A stretch of 64,000 nucleotides of DNA from an uncultured Collinsella sp. (GTDB taxonomy: Bacteria; Actinomycetota; Coriobacteriia; Coriobacteriales; Coriobacteriaceae): contig URKM01000002.1 of NCBI GenBank assembly GCA_900548365.1, positions 53,806-117,805 on the forward strand, in the 5' to 3' direction. The translations under genes and the position numbers were made by a program. Within the stretch, counting starts at the first letter, position 1. Each line of letters begins with the position of its first letter. The notes under the pieces were generated by a model. That model saw only the letters and a program-made list of their open reading frames with translations. It made no database searches and was not told the DNA's origin. Shown in pieces: positions 25,666 to 35,755 of the stretch.

Positions 25666-25708
25666 CCTGCGCTTGCATAGGCGCGCACGGCTTGAAGCGC
25701 GCGGTCCC

Positions 25709-27403
<1,695 letters not shown>

Positions 27404-27470
27404 ATGCTTCCTCCTTGACATAGACGCGACGGACGGCGCAGCATGGCGCGCCCGGCCGGACGGCCCTTCC

Positions 27471-28211
27471 CTATGAGCCGAGATGTCCGGCACGCTCATT
27501 GTATCGCGAATCGACCCGCCTGGGCTCCCCTAAGAAAACCGGCGCGGCCAGGCGCGTGTACGCCGCCAGCCAGATGAGGGAGGCGCAAAAGCCGCCGATG
27601 ACGTCGGACGCATAGTGCACCCCCAGGTAGACGCGGCTCACGCCGATCATGAGGATGATGAACGAGAAGCCCGCCGTGAGCAGCAGGCGCTGTCCGCGGT
27701 CGCTTTCATAGCGCCACACCATCCAGACGATGAGGCCGAAGAAGGCCATGGCCGCCATGGAGTGGCCCGAGGGGAAGCTGAAGCCCGTCTCGGCGGCGAG
27801 GCGGAAGCCCTCGGGGCGAGGCCGCTGCACGATCTCCTTGAGCAGCAGGTTGAGCAGGACCGCCAGCACCAGGTTCACGGTGCAGAACCATCCCGGGCGC
27901 CTACCCGGGGCGAAGGCGGCGATTACGAGCAGCATGCCCACCAGGACCATGGGCGTCGCCAGAGCGGAGAAGGCCTCCATGACGGGGGTGAGCCAATCGG
28001 CGCGCAGGTTCTCGACGATGGCCCAATACGCCAGCGCGTCGATGCGCATCGCCTCCCCCGCCAGCACCGACCGCAGGAGGAGCAGGAAGACCGCGAGGCA
28101 CGCCAGCACCAGGAGCAGGCGCCGGTTCGACCGCACCGAGTCCATCAGGCGGCGCGGTGCGGCGCGGCGCTCCTCGGGTGCCAGCGGCGAGCGCTCGTCG
28201 AAACTCTCCAC
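27471..28211 (-). CDS. PAP2-family membrane phosphatase
   Basis: 246-aa integral membrane phosphatase (PF01569) acting on lipid phosphates such as undecaprenyl pyrophosphate or phosphatidic acid. Six hydrophobic helices can be seen from about residue 30. Active-site motifs in order: KEIVQRPRP (C1), FPSGHSMAAM (C2) and SRVYLGVHYASDVIGG (C3), all with key Lys/Arg/His residues. The N-terminus is charged and cytoplasmic. Divergent from the SOS polymerase with 150 bp between. Substrate is not determinable. Confidence 0.88.
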   Translation of the reverse strand: MESFDERSPLAPEERRAAPRRLMDSVRSNRRLLLVLACLAVFLLLLRSVLAGEAMRIDALAYWAIVENLRADWLTPVMEAFSALATPMVLVGMLLVIAAFAPGRRPGWFCTVNLVLAVLLNLLLKEIVQRPRPEGFRLAAETGFSFPSGHSMAAMAFFGLIVWMVWRYESDRGQRLLLTAGFSFIILMIGVSRVYLGVHYASDVIGGFCASLIWLAAYTRLAAPVFLGEPRRVDSRYNERAGHLGS

Positions 28212-28291
28212 AAAAATCCTCTCCCTTCAGCCAGGTGCACGTAGAGGGCATTGTACCCGGCTGCAGCCGAAACCCGTCGCGCGCGCACCCT

Positions 28292-28349
28292 TTGACGCCG
28301 TCTCCACGAGGGTCTACTATCGAACAGAAGTTCTAGAAACATATGTTCG
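28292..28349 (+). promoter_or_regulatory. SOS promoter with tandem LexA boxes
   Basis: -35 TTGACG (28292-28297), 17-bp spacer, -10 TACTAT (28315-28320). Immediately downstream are two LexA-type boxes of the Gram-positive class: CGAACAGAAGTTCT (28321-28334) and GAAACATATGTTCG (28336-28349), each close to CGAAC-N4-GTTCG. They cover the transcription start, so LexA would block the polymerase operon. Confidence 0.8.
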
Positions 28350-28361
28350 TACGGAGGGGCC

Positions 28362-29777
28362 ATGGCTCGTGCGCAACGCACCTACATCTGCATCGACCTG
28401 AAGACGTTCTACGCGAGCGTGGAATGCGCCGACCGCGGCCGCGACCCCTTCACGACGAACCTCGTGGTAGCCGATCCGGACCGCGGGCCCTCGACCATCT
28501 GCCTGGCCATCACGCCCGCCATGAAGAAGCTCGGCATACGCAACCGGTGTCGCATCTTCGAGATACCGGCCGGTATCGACTACATCATGGCAAAGCCGCG
28601 CATGCGTCACTACATGGAGGTATCCGCCAAGATCTACGGCATCTACCTCGAATTCGTCAGCCCCGAGGACGTGCACGTCTACTCGATCGACGAGTGCTTC
28701 ATCGACGCGACGCCCTATCTCGCCCTCTACGGCCTCACGCCTCGCGGCTTCGCGCGACGGCTGATGGACGCCGTGCGCGCCCGCACGGGCATCTGCGCCA
28801 CGGCGGGCATCGGGCCCAACCTGTTCCTGGCGAAGGTGGCGCTCGACATCACGGCCAAGCACGTGCCGGACGGCATCGGCGTCCTGGACGAAGAGGCCTT
28901 CCGCCGGCTCATCTGGCCGCATCGCCCCATCACCGACATCTGGGGCATCGGCCCCGGCATCGCCGCGCGCCTGGAGAAATACAACGTATTCGACCTCATG
29001 GGCGTGGCGGCGCTGGACGAGGACATCCTCTACCGCGAGCTCGGCGTGAACGCCGAGTACCTCATCGACCACGCGCACGGCCGGGAGCCCTGCACCATCG
29101 CGGACATCCACGCCTATCGGCCCGCCGCCACGTCGCTCAGCAACGGGCAGGTGCTCGCACGCGACTACAGCTTCGCCGAAGCGCGCACCGTCCTGCGCGA
29201 GATGGTCGACGTCTCGGCGCTCGACCTGGTCGACCGCCGCGCCGTGTGCGACCGCATATCGCTCTACGTGGGCTACGGGCGCGGCGCGGCCCCGAACGAC
29301 GCGCTGCCCGCCCGGTGTGCGGACCGCGGCGGCCGCAGCGCCCTCGACGACACCCTCGTCCTCGACGAGCGCGCCCCCGCGCAGCCGGGCGCCCTCTTCA
29401 CCGGCGAGCACGGAACGAGGCGGCTGCCCGGGCAAGGGGGCTACGCCCATGCGGGAGGCCAGCGCAAGATCGGCGAGCAGACCAATTCCTTCAAGCACCT
29501 CATGCGCCATTTCGACGCGCTGTTCCGCGAGACGGTCGACCCGAGCCGCGCCATACGCCGCATCAACATCGGGTTGGGCAACCTCATTCCCGAGGAGATG
29601 GCCTCCTACGACCTGTTCTGCGACATCGAGGCGGAACAGCAGGAACGGAGGCTCCAGCGAACGGTGCTCGACGTCAAGCAGCGCTACGGCAAGAACTCGC
29701 TGCTCAAGGGAACGAATTTCAAGCGCGGCGCCACCGGGCGCGAGCGCAACGACCAAGTGGGGGGACACCATGCCTAG
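28362..29777 (+). CDS. Y-family DNA polymerase (UvrX/DinB-like)
   Basis: 471-aa translesion polymerase. Palm motif IDLKTFYASVE (metal Asp, steric-gate region), catalytic YSIDECFIDATPYL (Asp-Glu pair), little-finger/thumb segments with ICATAGIGPNLFLAKVALD and WGIGPGIAARL (HhH), then a C-terminal domain to about residue 420. It resembles the UvrX/YqjW group of Firmicutes more than classical Pol IV (variant LVVADPDRGPST finger region). ATG at 28362 with GGAGGGG. SOS-controlled by the tandem LexA boxes; it overlaps the YolD gene by 8 bp. Confidence 0.92.
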   Translation: MARAQRTYICIDLKTFYASVECADRGRDPFTTNLVVADPDRGPSTICLAITPAMKKLGIRNRCRIFEIPAGIDYIMAKPRMRHYMEVSAKIYGIYLEFVSPEDVHVYSIDECFIDATPYLALYGLTPRGFARRLMDAVRARTGICATAGIGPNLFLAKVALDITAKHVPDGIGVLDEEAFRRLIWPHRPITDIWGIGPGIAARLEKYNVFDLMGVAALDEDILYRELGVNAEYLIDHAHGREPCTIADIHAYRPAATSLSNGQVLARDYSFAEARTVLREMVDVSALDLVDRRAVCDRISLYVGYGRGAAPNDALPARCADRGGRSALDDTLVLDERAPAQPGALFTGEHGTRRLPGQGGYAHAGGQRKIGEQTNSFKHLMRHFDALFRETVDPSRAIRRINIGLGNLIPEEMASYDLFCDIEAEQQERRLQRTVLDVKQRYGKNSLLKGTNFKRGATGRERNDQVGGHHA

Positions 29778-30147
29778 ACATCAGCGACCGACGGGCACCA
29801 CGCAGGCGGGCCGCAAGCGGGCCGACCGCGCGGCGCAGTTCATGCCCTTCGCCGCGCTCACCGGCTACTACCAGCTCGCACGCGAGCAGGAGCGCGTCAT
29901 AGAGCCCCGGCACGAGCTCACCGAGGAGGAGGCGGAGGCGCTCTCCCGCCAGCTCATGCAGTTGAAGAAGGGCGACCTGGTGCGGGTGACCTACTACGAC
30001 TGGGACGGCTACATCACGCGCACCGACATCGTCGCCGGCATCGAGGTCGCCTATCGCAAGCTACGCCTCGCGCATGCCGTGGTGGCGCTCGACGATATCC
30101 GGAACATCGAGCGCACCGGGCAATCGAGCGCGGAACGTCCGCGGTGA
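29770..30147 (+). CDS. YolD-like protein
   Basis: 125 aa, PF08863 family. Basic N-terminus (RKRADRAAQFMPFAALTGYY) followed by a helical segment with LTEEEAEALSRQLMQLKKGD and a strand-rich C-terminal half (VRVTYYDWDGYITRTDIVAG). YolD-like proteins are typically encoded right after UvrX-type polymerases in Firmicutes and are proposed accessory factors. The ATG lies inside the polymerase gene (8-bp overlap), so translation is coupled. The longer in-frame upstream extension overlaps the polymerase and is not used. Confidence 0.85.
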   Translation: MPRHQRPTGTTQAGRKRADRAAQFMPFAALTGYYQLAREQERVIEPRHELTEEEAEALSRQLMQLKKGDLVRVTYYDWDGYITRTDIVAGIEVAYRKLRLAHAVVALDDIRNIERTGQSSAERPR

Positions 30148-30216
30148 CGCATGCGAGCGCCCGCCAATCGGGTATCGTAGGTGCGAGGTCAACCACTTGC
30201 TGACGAGGAGCGCGAC

Positions 30217-31560
30217 ATGAACGACTTCACCTTCTACTCCCCTACCAAATTCATCTTCGGGCGCGGCGTCACCGATGCCGTCGGACGCGATCTCGCCGCG
30301 GCGGGCTACCGGCGCGCCCTGCTGGTCTACGGAGAGGGCTCGGTCAAGCGAACCGGCACCCTGGACCGCGTCAAGAACTCGCTCGCCGACGCCGGCATCG
30401 CCTTCGTCGAGCTGGGCGGCGTTCGCCCCAACCCCGAGATCGGCCTCGTGCGCGCCGGCATCGAGATGGCGCGCGCGGAAGGCGTCGATCTCGTGCTTCC
30501 CGTGGGCGGGGGCTCGGCGATCGACTGCGCGAAGGCGATATCCCTCGGTGCGGTCTACGACGGCGACGTGTGGGACTTCTTCCGCAAGCGCGCGACCCCC
30601 GAGGCGCGCCTGCCGCTCGCCTGCGTCCTCACCATCCCCGCATCGGGATCGGAGGGTTCGAACTCATGCGTGATCAGCAACGACGCCGAGCACCTGAAGT
30701 GCGGCTTGAACACCGACCTCAACCGACCCGTCATCGCGTTCATGGACCCCGAGCTCACCTTCACGCTTCCCGCCTACCAGACGGCGGCGGGCGTCACCGA
30801 CATGATCGCCCATATCATGGAGCGCTTCTTCTCGGGCGAGCCCGCCGTCGGCGTGACCGACAACATCGCCTGCGGGCTCATCCGCGCGGCGATGAACGCC
30901 GCGGGCCGCGTGATGGAGGACCCCGAGGACTACGACGCGCGCGCCGAGCTGATGTGGATCGGGTCCCTGGCGCACAACGGGCTGGCGGGCTGCGGCCTCG
31001 GCATTCCGGGCAAGCGCGACGGCGATTGGACCTGCCACGGCCTTGAGCACGAGCTCTCGGCATACGACACCTCGATCACCCACGGCGCGGGCCTGGCGGT
31101 GATCTTCCCCGCCTGGATGCGCGCTGTTTGGACCGAGCACCCCGAGCGCTTCCTGGAATTCGGCAAGCAGGTGTTCGGCATCGAGCCCGTCGACCCCGAG
31201 GAGGACGGCATCGACATCGAGCCCGAGCTCGCCGTAGGCTACGCCGTCGAGGCGACGATCGACGAGCTGCAGGAGTTCTTCGTGTCCCTGGGCATGCCCG
31301 CGTCGCTCGGCGAGCTCGGGCTCACCGAGGAGGGCATCGAGTCGATGATGCCCGGCCTGAGGATCAACCGCGGCGAGCGATTCGGCAGCTTCAAGAGCCT
31401 CACCCTCGACGACGCACGCGAGATCTACCGCAGCGCCCTGCAGCGCGCGTTCGCCGTGGCGGCGCCGCGAGCGGGCCGGCCGGACCCCATCTGCGACGGG
31501 GCCAGGTCTCAAGGCAGGGCCGGCCGCAGATGGAACGCAGGGGCGGCGGCGCGAAGCTAA
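30217..31560 (+). CDS. Iron-containing alcohol dehydrogenase (BdhA-like)
   Basis: 447-aa group III alcohol dehydrogenase, probably NAD(P)H-dependent reduction of aldehydes (butanol dehydrogenase/YqhD branch). N-terminus FTFYSPTKFIFGRGV, nucleotide-binding PVGGGSAIDCAKAI, IPASGSEGSN, metal ligands Asp/His in AAGVTDMIAHIMERF and His in CHGLEHEL and ITHGAGLAVIFPAW. ATG at 30217 with GAGGAG. The catalytic part ends near AREIYRSALQRAF; about 35 further residues rich in Arg, Ala and Gly follow and are not family-like. Its stop overlaps the opposing ABC gene by 4 bp. Confidence 0.9.
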   Translation: MNDFTFYSPTKFIFGRGVTDAVGRDLAAAGYRRALLVYGEGSVKRTGTLDRVKNSLADAGIAFVELGGVRPNPEIGLVRAGIEMARAEGVDLVLPVGGGSAIDCAKAISLGAVYDGDVWDFFRKRATPEARLPLACVLTIPASGSEGSNSCVISNDAEHLKCGLNTDLNRPVIAFMDPELTFTLPAYQTAAGVTDMIAHIMERFFSGEPAVGVTDNIACGLIRAAMNAAGRVMEDPEDYDARAELMWIGSLAHNGLAGCGLGIPGKRDGDWTCHGLEHELSAYDTSITHGAGLAVIFPAWMRAVWTEHPERFLEFGKQVFGIEPVDPEEDGIDIEPELAVGYAVEATIDELQEFFVSLGMPASLGELGLTEEGIESMMPGLRINRGERFGSFKSLTLDDAREIYRSALQRAFAVAAPRAGRPDPICDGARSQGRAGRRWNAGAAARS

Positions 31561-32378
31561 TGGAGCCCGCACCAGCCGTCGTGCTCGACAACGGTCAAGG
31601 GGACGCCGAAAAGACCGCTCATGACGTCGCTGGTGAGCAGCTCCTCCTTCGGTCCGTCAGCGTAGACCACCGCATCCTTGATGAGGACGACGCGCCCGAT
31701 CTCGGGAACGATGTCCTCGGGATAGTGGGTGACCAAGATGATGGAGCGCCCTTCGGCGGCCAGGGCGCTCATCGTCTTGCGGAGATGATACATACCCTGC
31801 GGGTCCAAACCCGTGCACGGCTCGTCGAAGACCAGGACCTGCGGATCTCGGACGAGCTCGCGCGCCACGAGGACGCGGCGCGCCTGCCCGGTCGAGAGGG
31901 TCATGATGTCGCGGGCGGCGAGGTCGGCGATGCCCAAACGGCCGAGCGCGTCGAGCGCCCGGCCCTTGACCGAGGCGTCGATGCGCGTCCTCATGGGAAG
32001 CCCGAGTGTGCCGTACACGCCGCCCATCACGATCTCGACCACCGGCAGGTGCACGCGGACCTGGTCGTGCATCGTGGCGCTCACGATGCCCAGCGAGGAG
32101 CGGATGTCCTCGAGCAGGGGCCTCGCCTCGCCCCGAAACCGCACGGGGGGCTCGTCGCGATACAGCGGGAACACCTCGCGCGTGAGCAGCTGGACGAACG
32201 TCGACTTTCCCGCGCCGTTCGGGCCCAGCAAGGCCATATGCTCCCCCTCGGCCAACGCGAAGTCCTCCACATTCAGAATGGTCTTGCCGGCTCGGACGAC
32301 CTGGGCGTCATGGATGCTGAACAAGGGCTGCCGCGCACCCGGTCGGCACCCCTGCGCCCCATCGACTTGTTTCAACAT
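31557..32378 (-). CDS. Orphan ABC transporter ATPase (YlmA/ModF-like)
   Basis: 273 aa, one ATP-binding cassette: Walker A LLGPNGAGKSTF, Q-loop region near SLGIVSATMHDQ, signature TLSTGQARRVLVARELV (LSTGQ instead of LSGGQ), Walker B VLVFDEPCTGLDP, and H-loop ILVTHYPEDI. RBS GGGAGGATGCC before ATG at 32378. There is no permease or binding protein nearby, as for B. subtilis YlmA-type orphans. It converges on the alcohol dehydrogenase with a 4-bp overlap of the stops. Substrate unknown. Confidence 0.85.
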   Translation of the reverse strand: MLKQVDGAQGCRPGARQPLFSIHDAQVVRAGKTILNVEDFALAEGEHMALLGPNGAGKSTFVQLLTREVFPLYRDEPPVRFRGEARPLLEDIRSSLGIVSATMHDQVRVHLPVVEIVMGGVYGTLGLPMRTRIDASVKGRALDALGRLGIADLAARDIMTLSTGQARRVLVARELVRDPQVLVFDEPCTGLDPQGMYHLRKTMSALAAEGRSIILVTHYPEDIVPEIGRVVLIKDAVVYADGPKEELLTSDVMSGLFGVPLTVVEHDGWCGLH

Positions 32379-32473
32379 GGCATCCTCCCTGGACCTCCCC
32401 CGAGAACGATCGCTTCGTCTGCTATCCTACCTCCTAACGTTTACGGCACCACACCGCGCGAAAAGAGTTAACC

Positions 32474-33694
32474 ATGTGCGAGATGCTCACCCTCGAGGCG
32501 TTCGAAGAGGCCTCGATCAAGGTCAAGGAAGTCACCCAGGAGACCAAGCTCGTCGAAAGCCCCTACCTGTCGGGGGCGACGGGGAACCGGGTATGGCTCA
32601 AGCCCGAGAACATGCAGCGCACCGGTGCCTACAAGGTGCGCGGCGCCTACTATAAGATCTCCACGCTCTCGCCCGAGGAGCTCTCGCGCGGCATCATCAC
32701 CGCGAGCGCGGGCAACCACGCCCAAGGGGTGGCCTTCGCCGCGACGCGCGCAGGCGCGAAGGCGACCGTCGTGATGCCCACCACCACGCCCCTCATCAAG
32801 GTCGAGCGCACGAAGGATTACGGCGCCGAGGTCATCCTGCACGGCGACGTCTACGATGAGGCCTGCGCGCACGCCATGCAGCTCGCGCAAGACGAGGGCT
32901 ACACCTTCATCCACCCCTTCAACGACCCCGTCGTCGCCACCGGGCAGGGCACCATCGCCATGGAGATCGTGCAGGAGCTGCCCCTCGTCGACACCATCCT
33001 CGTGCCCATCGGGGGCGGCGGCCTGTCCTGCGGCGTCGCCACCTTCGCAAAGCTCTACAACCCCAAGATCCGCGTCATCGGCGTCGAGCCCGCTGGAGCC
33101 GCCTGCATGAAGGCGTCGGTCGAAGCGGGCCGCGTGGTCAAGCTTCCCTCCGCCAGCACCATCGCCGACGGCACGGCCGTCCTCGAACCCGGCGACCTGG
33201 TCTACCCCTACGTACGCGATAACCTGGACGACATCATCACGGTGGAGGACGAGGAGCTCATCGTCGCCTTCCTCGACATGGTCGAGAACCACAAGATGAT
33301 CGTCGAGAACTCCGGCCTGCTCACGGTGGCGGCGCTCAAGCACCTGCCCGCCGAGAACAAGCGCGTCGTCTCCATCCTCTCCGGCGGCAATATGGACGTC
33401 ATCACGATGTCGTCCGTAGTGCAGCACGGGCTCATCCAGCGCGGGCGCATCTTCACCGTATCCGTCCTGCTCCCCGACCGCCCCGGAATGCTGTTGAGCG
33501 TCGCCGGTATCATCGCCAAGGAGAACGGCAACGTCATCAAGCTCGAGCACAACCAGTTCGTGAGCACCAACCGCAACGCCGCGGTCGAGTTGCGCGTTAC
33601 GGTGGAGGCGTTCGGCGAGGACCATAAGGCCCAGATCGTCGCCGCGCTCCAAAACGGCGGGTTCGAACCGTCCATCGTCCAAACCTCGCTGTAG
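32474..33694 (+). CDS. ilvA: Threonine ammonia-lyase
   Basis: PLP enzyme converting threonine to 2-oxobutyrate, the first committed step to isoleucine. 406 aa: PLP lysine in RTGAYKVRGAYYKI, SAGNHAQGVAFAA (phosphate cup precursor), PIGGGGLSCGVA (PLP phosphate loop), LSGGNMD, then a C-terminal ACT-type domain from about residue 330 (VSVLLPDRPGMLLSVAGIIA). The single short ACT domain is like the TdcB/YjcE-type enzymes with ACT rather than E. coli IlvA. RBS AAAAGAG. It is placed directly before the ilvDBNC genes, which favours a biosynthetic role, but it has its own strong terminator. Confidence 0.93.
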   Translation: MCEMLTLEAFEEASIKVKEVTQETKLVESPYLSGATGNRVWLKPENMQRTGAYKVRGAYYKISTLSPEELSRGIITASAGNHAQGVAFAATRAGAKATVVMPTTTPLIKVERTKDYGAEVILHGDVYDEACAHAMQLAQDEGYTFIHPFNDPVVATGQGTIAMEIVQELPLVDTILVPIGGGGLSCGVATFAKLYNPKIRVIGVEPAGAACMKASVEAGRVVKLPSASTIADGTAVLEPGDLVYPYVRDNLDDIITVEDEELIVAFLDMVENHKMIVENSGLLTVAALKHLPAENKRVVSILSGGNMDVITMSSVVQHGLIQRGRIFTVSVLLPDRPGMLLSVAGIIAKENGNVIKLEHNQFVSTNRNAAVELRVTVEAFGEDHKAQIVAALQNGGFEPSIVQTSL

Positions 33695-33739
33695 CGACGT
33701 CCCGCGTGGACGCTTCGGCAAAGTACAGTATTATTCGGT

Positions 33740-33780
33740 AAGCGGATACTTTGTTACAGCAAAGTATCCGCTTGCTTTTT
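33740..33780 (+). terminator. Terminator of ilvA
   Basis: Perfect 14-bp stem AAGCGGATACTTTG / CAAAGTATCCGCTT with a 6-nt loop, followed by GCTTTTT. Classical intrinsic terminator. Confidence 0.95.
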
Positions 33781-33783
33781 CAA

Positions 33784-33812
33784 TTGCACCCTGTTCGAGC
33801 GTTCCGTATAGT
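33784..33812 (+). promoter_or_regulatory. Promoter of the ilvD operon
   Basis: -35 TTGCAC (33784-33789), 17-bp spacer, -10 TATAGT (33807-33812). Start of transcription would be near 33819, giving a leader of about 270 nt. Confidence 0.65.
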
Positions 33813-33818
33813 GTGCTC

Positions 33819-34090
33819 CACTGAGCAAATGCGAGGACAGGGCGAGTAAGCGCCGCATCCATCCCACAGCAAGCGGGCAGCACATGAGAACCCGTGGTGG
33901 ACGGCGAAGAAGAGTCCCTCGAGCAGTCTTGGCAACGCTCGCGCGAGCACGGCCACCCCCGGGCGAACCGCGAGCAAGTACCCTCGACCGGCAGCCACCG
34001 TCATCGGCATCGAACGACGAAGCGTCCACGTCCCGGCATTTCTCTCATGGCACCAACCGCGCGCATGCGCATGAGAGTGAGGACACGCAG
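33819..34090 (+). promoter_or_regulatory. Structured ilvD leader, T-box-like
   Basis: The first 100 nt can fold like a T-box stem I: lower stem GCGAGGAC / GTCCCTCG (33831-33838 with 33914-33921), an AGTA motif on the 5' side (33845-33848), an apical pair of motifs AGCAA (33868-33872) and CATGAGA (33883-33889), and a 3' loop AAGAAGA (33907-33913) where the specifier should lie. Near the 3' end TGGCACC and CCGCG (34048-34061) recall a T-box core and sit inside a CTCTCAT / ATGAGAG stem next to the ilvD RBS. No terminator is visible, so translational control would be expected. The specifier does not read as Ile, Leu or Val. Confidence 0.45.
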
Positions 34091-35755
34091 ATGCAGCTGA
34101 GAAGCGATGCTATAAAGAAGGGGCTTGCCCGTGCGCCGCACCGCAGCCTGCTCAAAGCCGACGGATTGACGGACGAGGAGCTCGAACGCCCGCTCATCGC
34201 CGTCGTCTCATCCCAAAACGAGGTCATTCCCGGCCACATCCACCTGCAGCAGATCGCCGACGCCGTCAAAGCGGGCGTGCGCATGGCCGGCGGTACGCCC
34301 CTGCAGGTGAACACCATCGGCGTGTGCGACGGCATCGCCATGAACCACGAGGGCATGCACTACTCCCTCACCAGCCGCGAGGTCATCGCCGACTCGGTCG
34401 AGTGCGCCGTCCAAGGCCATCGATTCGACGCCATGGTCCTGATCCCCAGCTGCGACAAGATCGTCCCCGGCATGCTCATCGCCGCATGCCGGCTGAATAT
34501 CCCCACCATCCTCGTATCAGGCGGCCCCATGCTCGCCGGGCGCGGTCGCTGCGGGGAGCAAACCGACCTCAACACCCTGTTCGACGCCGTGGGCAAGGTC
34601 ACCGCCGGCACCATGACGCGGGAGGAGTGCCATTGGCTCGAGGAGACCGCCTGCCCCACCTGCGGCAGCTGCTCGGGCATGTTCACGGCGAACTCGATCT
34701 GCTGCCTCTCCGAGGCGCTCGGCATCGCGCTGCCCGGCAACGGCACCGTTCCCGCCGTGTACTCGGAGCGCATCCGCCTGGCGAAGCGCGCGGGGATGAA
34801 GATCATGGAGCTGCTCAAGCAGGGCACGACGGCGCGCGACCTCATCAGCGAGGCGTCCATCCACAACGGCATGGCGCTCGACATGGCCTTCGGCGGATCG
34901 ACCAACACCATGCTCCACCTCACCGCGATCGCGCATGCCGCCGGCTGCCCGGTGACCATGGATGACTGGGACCGCGTCTCGGCCGCCACGCCCAACATCG
35001 TTCGCATCGCGCCCGCCGGACCGCTGCACATCCAGGATCTCAACGACGTCGGCGGCGTGCCCGCCATCATGCACGAGCTCTGGGACGCGGGCGTCCTCGA
35101 CCGCGATGCACGGACGTGCATGGGGCCGCTCGAGGAGATCGTGGGCGCCTATCCGCATGCAGACGGCACCGTGGTGCGTCGTCACACCGACCCCTATTCG
35201 CCCGACGGCGGCCTCAAGGTGATGCGCGGCAACCTCGCACCGGATTGCGGCGTGGTCAAGAAGAGCGCCGTCGCGCCCGATATGCACCGCCATCAGGGGC
35301 CCGCCCGCGTCTTCGAGAGCGAGGAGGACGCCTGCGAGGCCATCTTCGGCGGCAAGATCGTCCCCGGGGACGTGGTCGTCATCCGCTACGAGGGTCCCGC
35401 CGGCGGCCCGGGCATGCGCGAGATGCTCACGCCGACGAGCGCCATCTGCGGCATGGGGCTCGACAAGTCCTGCGCCCTCATCACCGACGGACGCTTCTCC
35501 GGCGCCACGAAGGGCCCCGCGATCGGACACGTGAGCCCGGAGGCCGCGGCGGGCGGCCCGATCGCGCTGGTGGAAGACGGCGACATCATCACCATCGATA
35601 TCGATGCCGGCACCCTCGTCCTCGAGGTCGACGACGCCGAGCTTGATCGCCGCCGCGCCGCCTGGCAACCGCCGGCGCCCAAGTATACCGAGGGCGTGCT
35701 CTCACGCTATGCCAAATTGGTCACCAGCGCAGACAAGGGGGCGTATCTCTCATGA
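34091..35755 (+). CDS. ilvD: Dihydroxy-acid dehydratase
   Basis: Iron-sulfur enzyme dehydrating 2,3-dihydroxy acids to 2-keto acids in valine/isoleucine synthesis. 554 aa with SSQNEVIPGHIHLQQIADAV, CDGIAMNHEGMHYSL, SCDKIVPGM and ACPTCGSCSGMFTANSI (cluster cysteines), GGSTNTMLHL, GPAGGPGMREML and DGRFSGATKGPAIGHVSPEA. The frame is open further upstream but ATG at 34091 (MQLRSDAIKKGLARAPHRSL) is the conserved start, with GTGAGGA ahead. The stop overlaps ilvB (ATGA), so the two are coupled. Confidence 0.96.
   Translation: MQLRSDAIKKGLARAPHRSLLKADGLTDEELERPLIAVVSSQNEVIPGHIHLQQIADAVKAGVRMAGGTPLQVNTIGVCDGIAMNHEGMHYSLTSREVIADSVECAVQGHRFDAMVLIPSCDKIVPGMLIAACRLNIPTILVSGGPMLAGRGRCGEQTDLNTLFDAVGKVTAGTMTREECHWLEETACPTCGSCSGMFTANSICCLSEALGIALPGNGTVPAVYSERIRLAKRAGMKIMELLKQGTTARDLISEASIHNGMALDMAFGGSTNTMLHLTAIAHAAGCPVTMDDWDRVSAATPNIVRIAPAGPLHIQDLNDVGGVPAIMHELWDAGVLDRDARTCMGPLEEIVGAYPHADGTVVRRHTDPYSPDGGLKVMRGNLAPDCGVVKKSAVAPDMHRHQGPARVFESEEDACEAIFGGKIVPGDVVVIRYEGPAGGPGMREMLTPTSAICGMGLDKSCALITDGRFSGATKGPAIGHVSPEAAAGGPIALVEDGDIITIDIDAGTLVLEVDDAELDRRRAAWQPPAPKYTEGVLSRYAKLVTSADKGAYLS

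Noticed and set aside
28343..29902. 519-codon frame overlapping the Y-family polymerase
   Set aside because: Arg/Pro/His-rich shadow in another frame of a gene with complete catalytic motifs.
33884..34090. N-terminal extension of IlvD, or a leader peptide rich in branched-chain codons
   Set aside because: The translated extension has no Ile/Leu/Val runs and no family similarity. The region folds as structured RNA and ATG 34091 is the conserved start.
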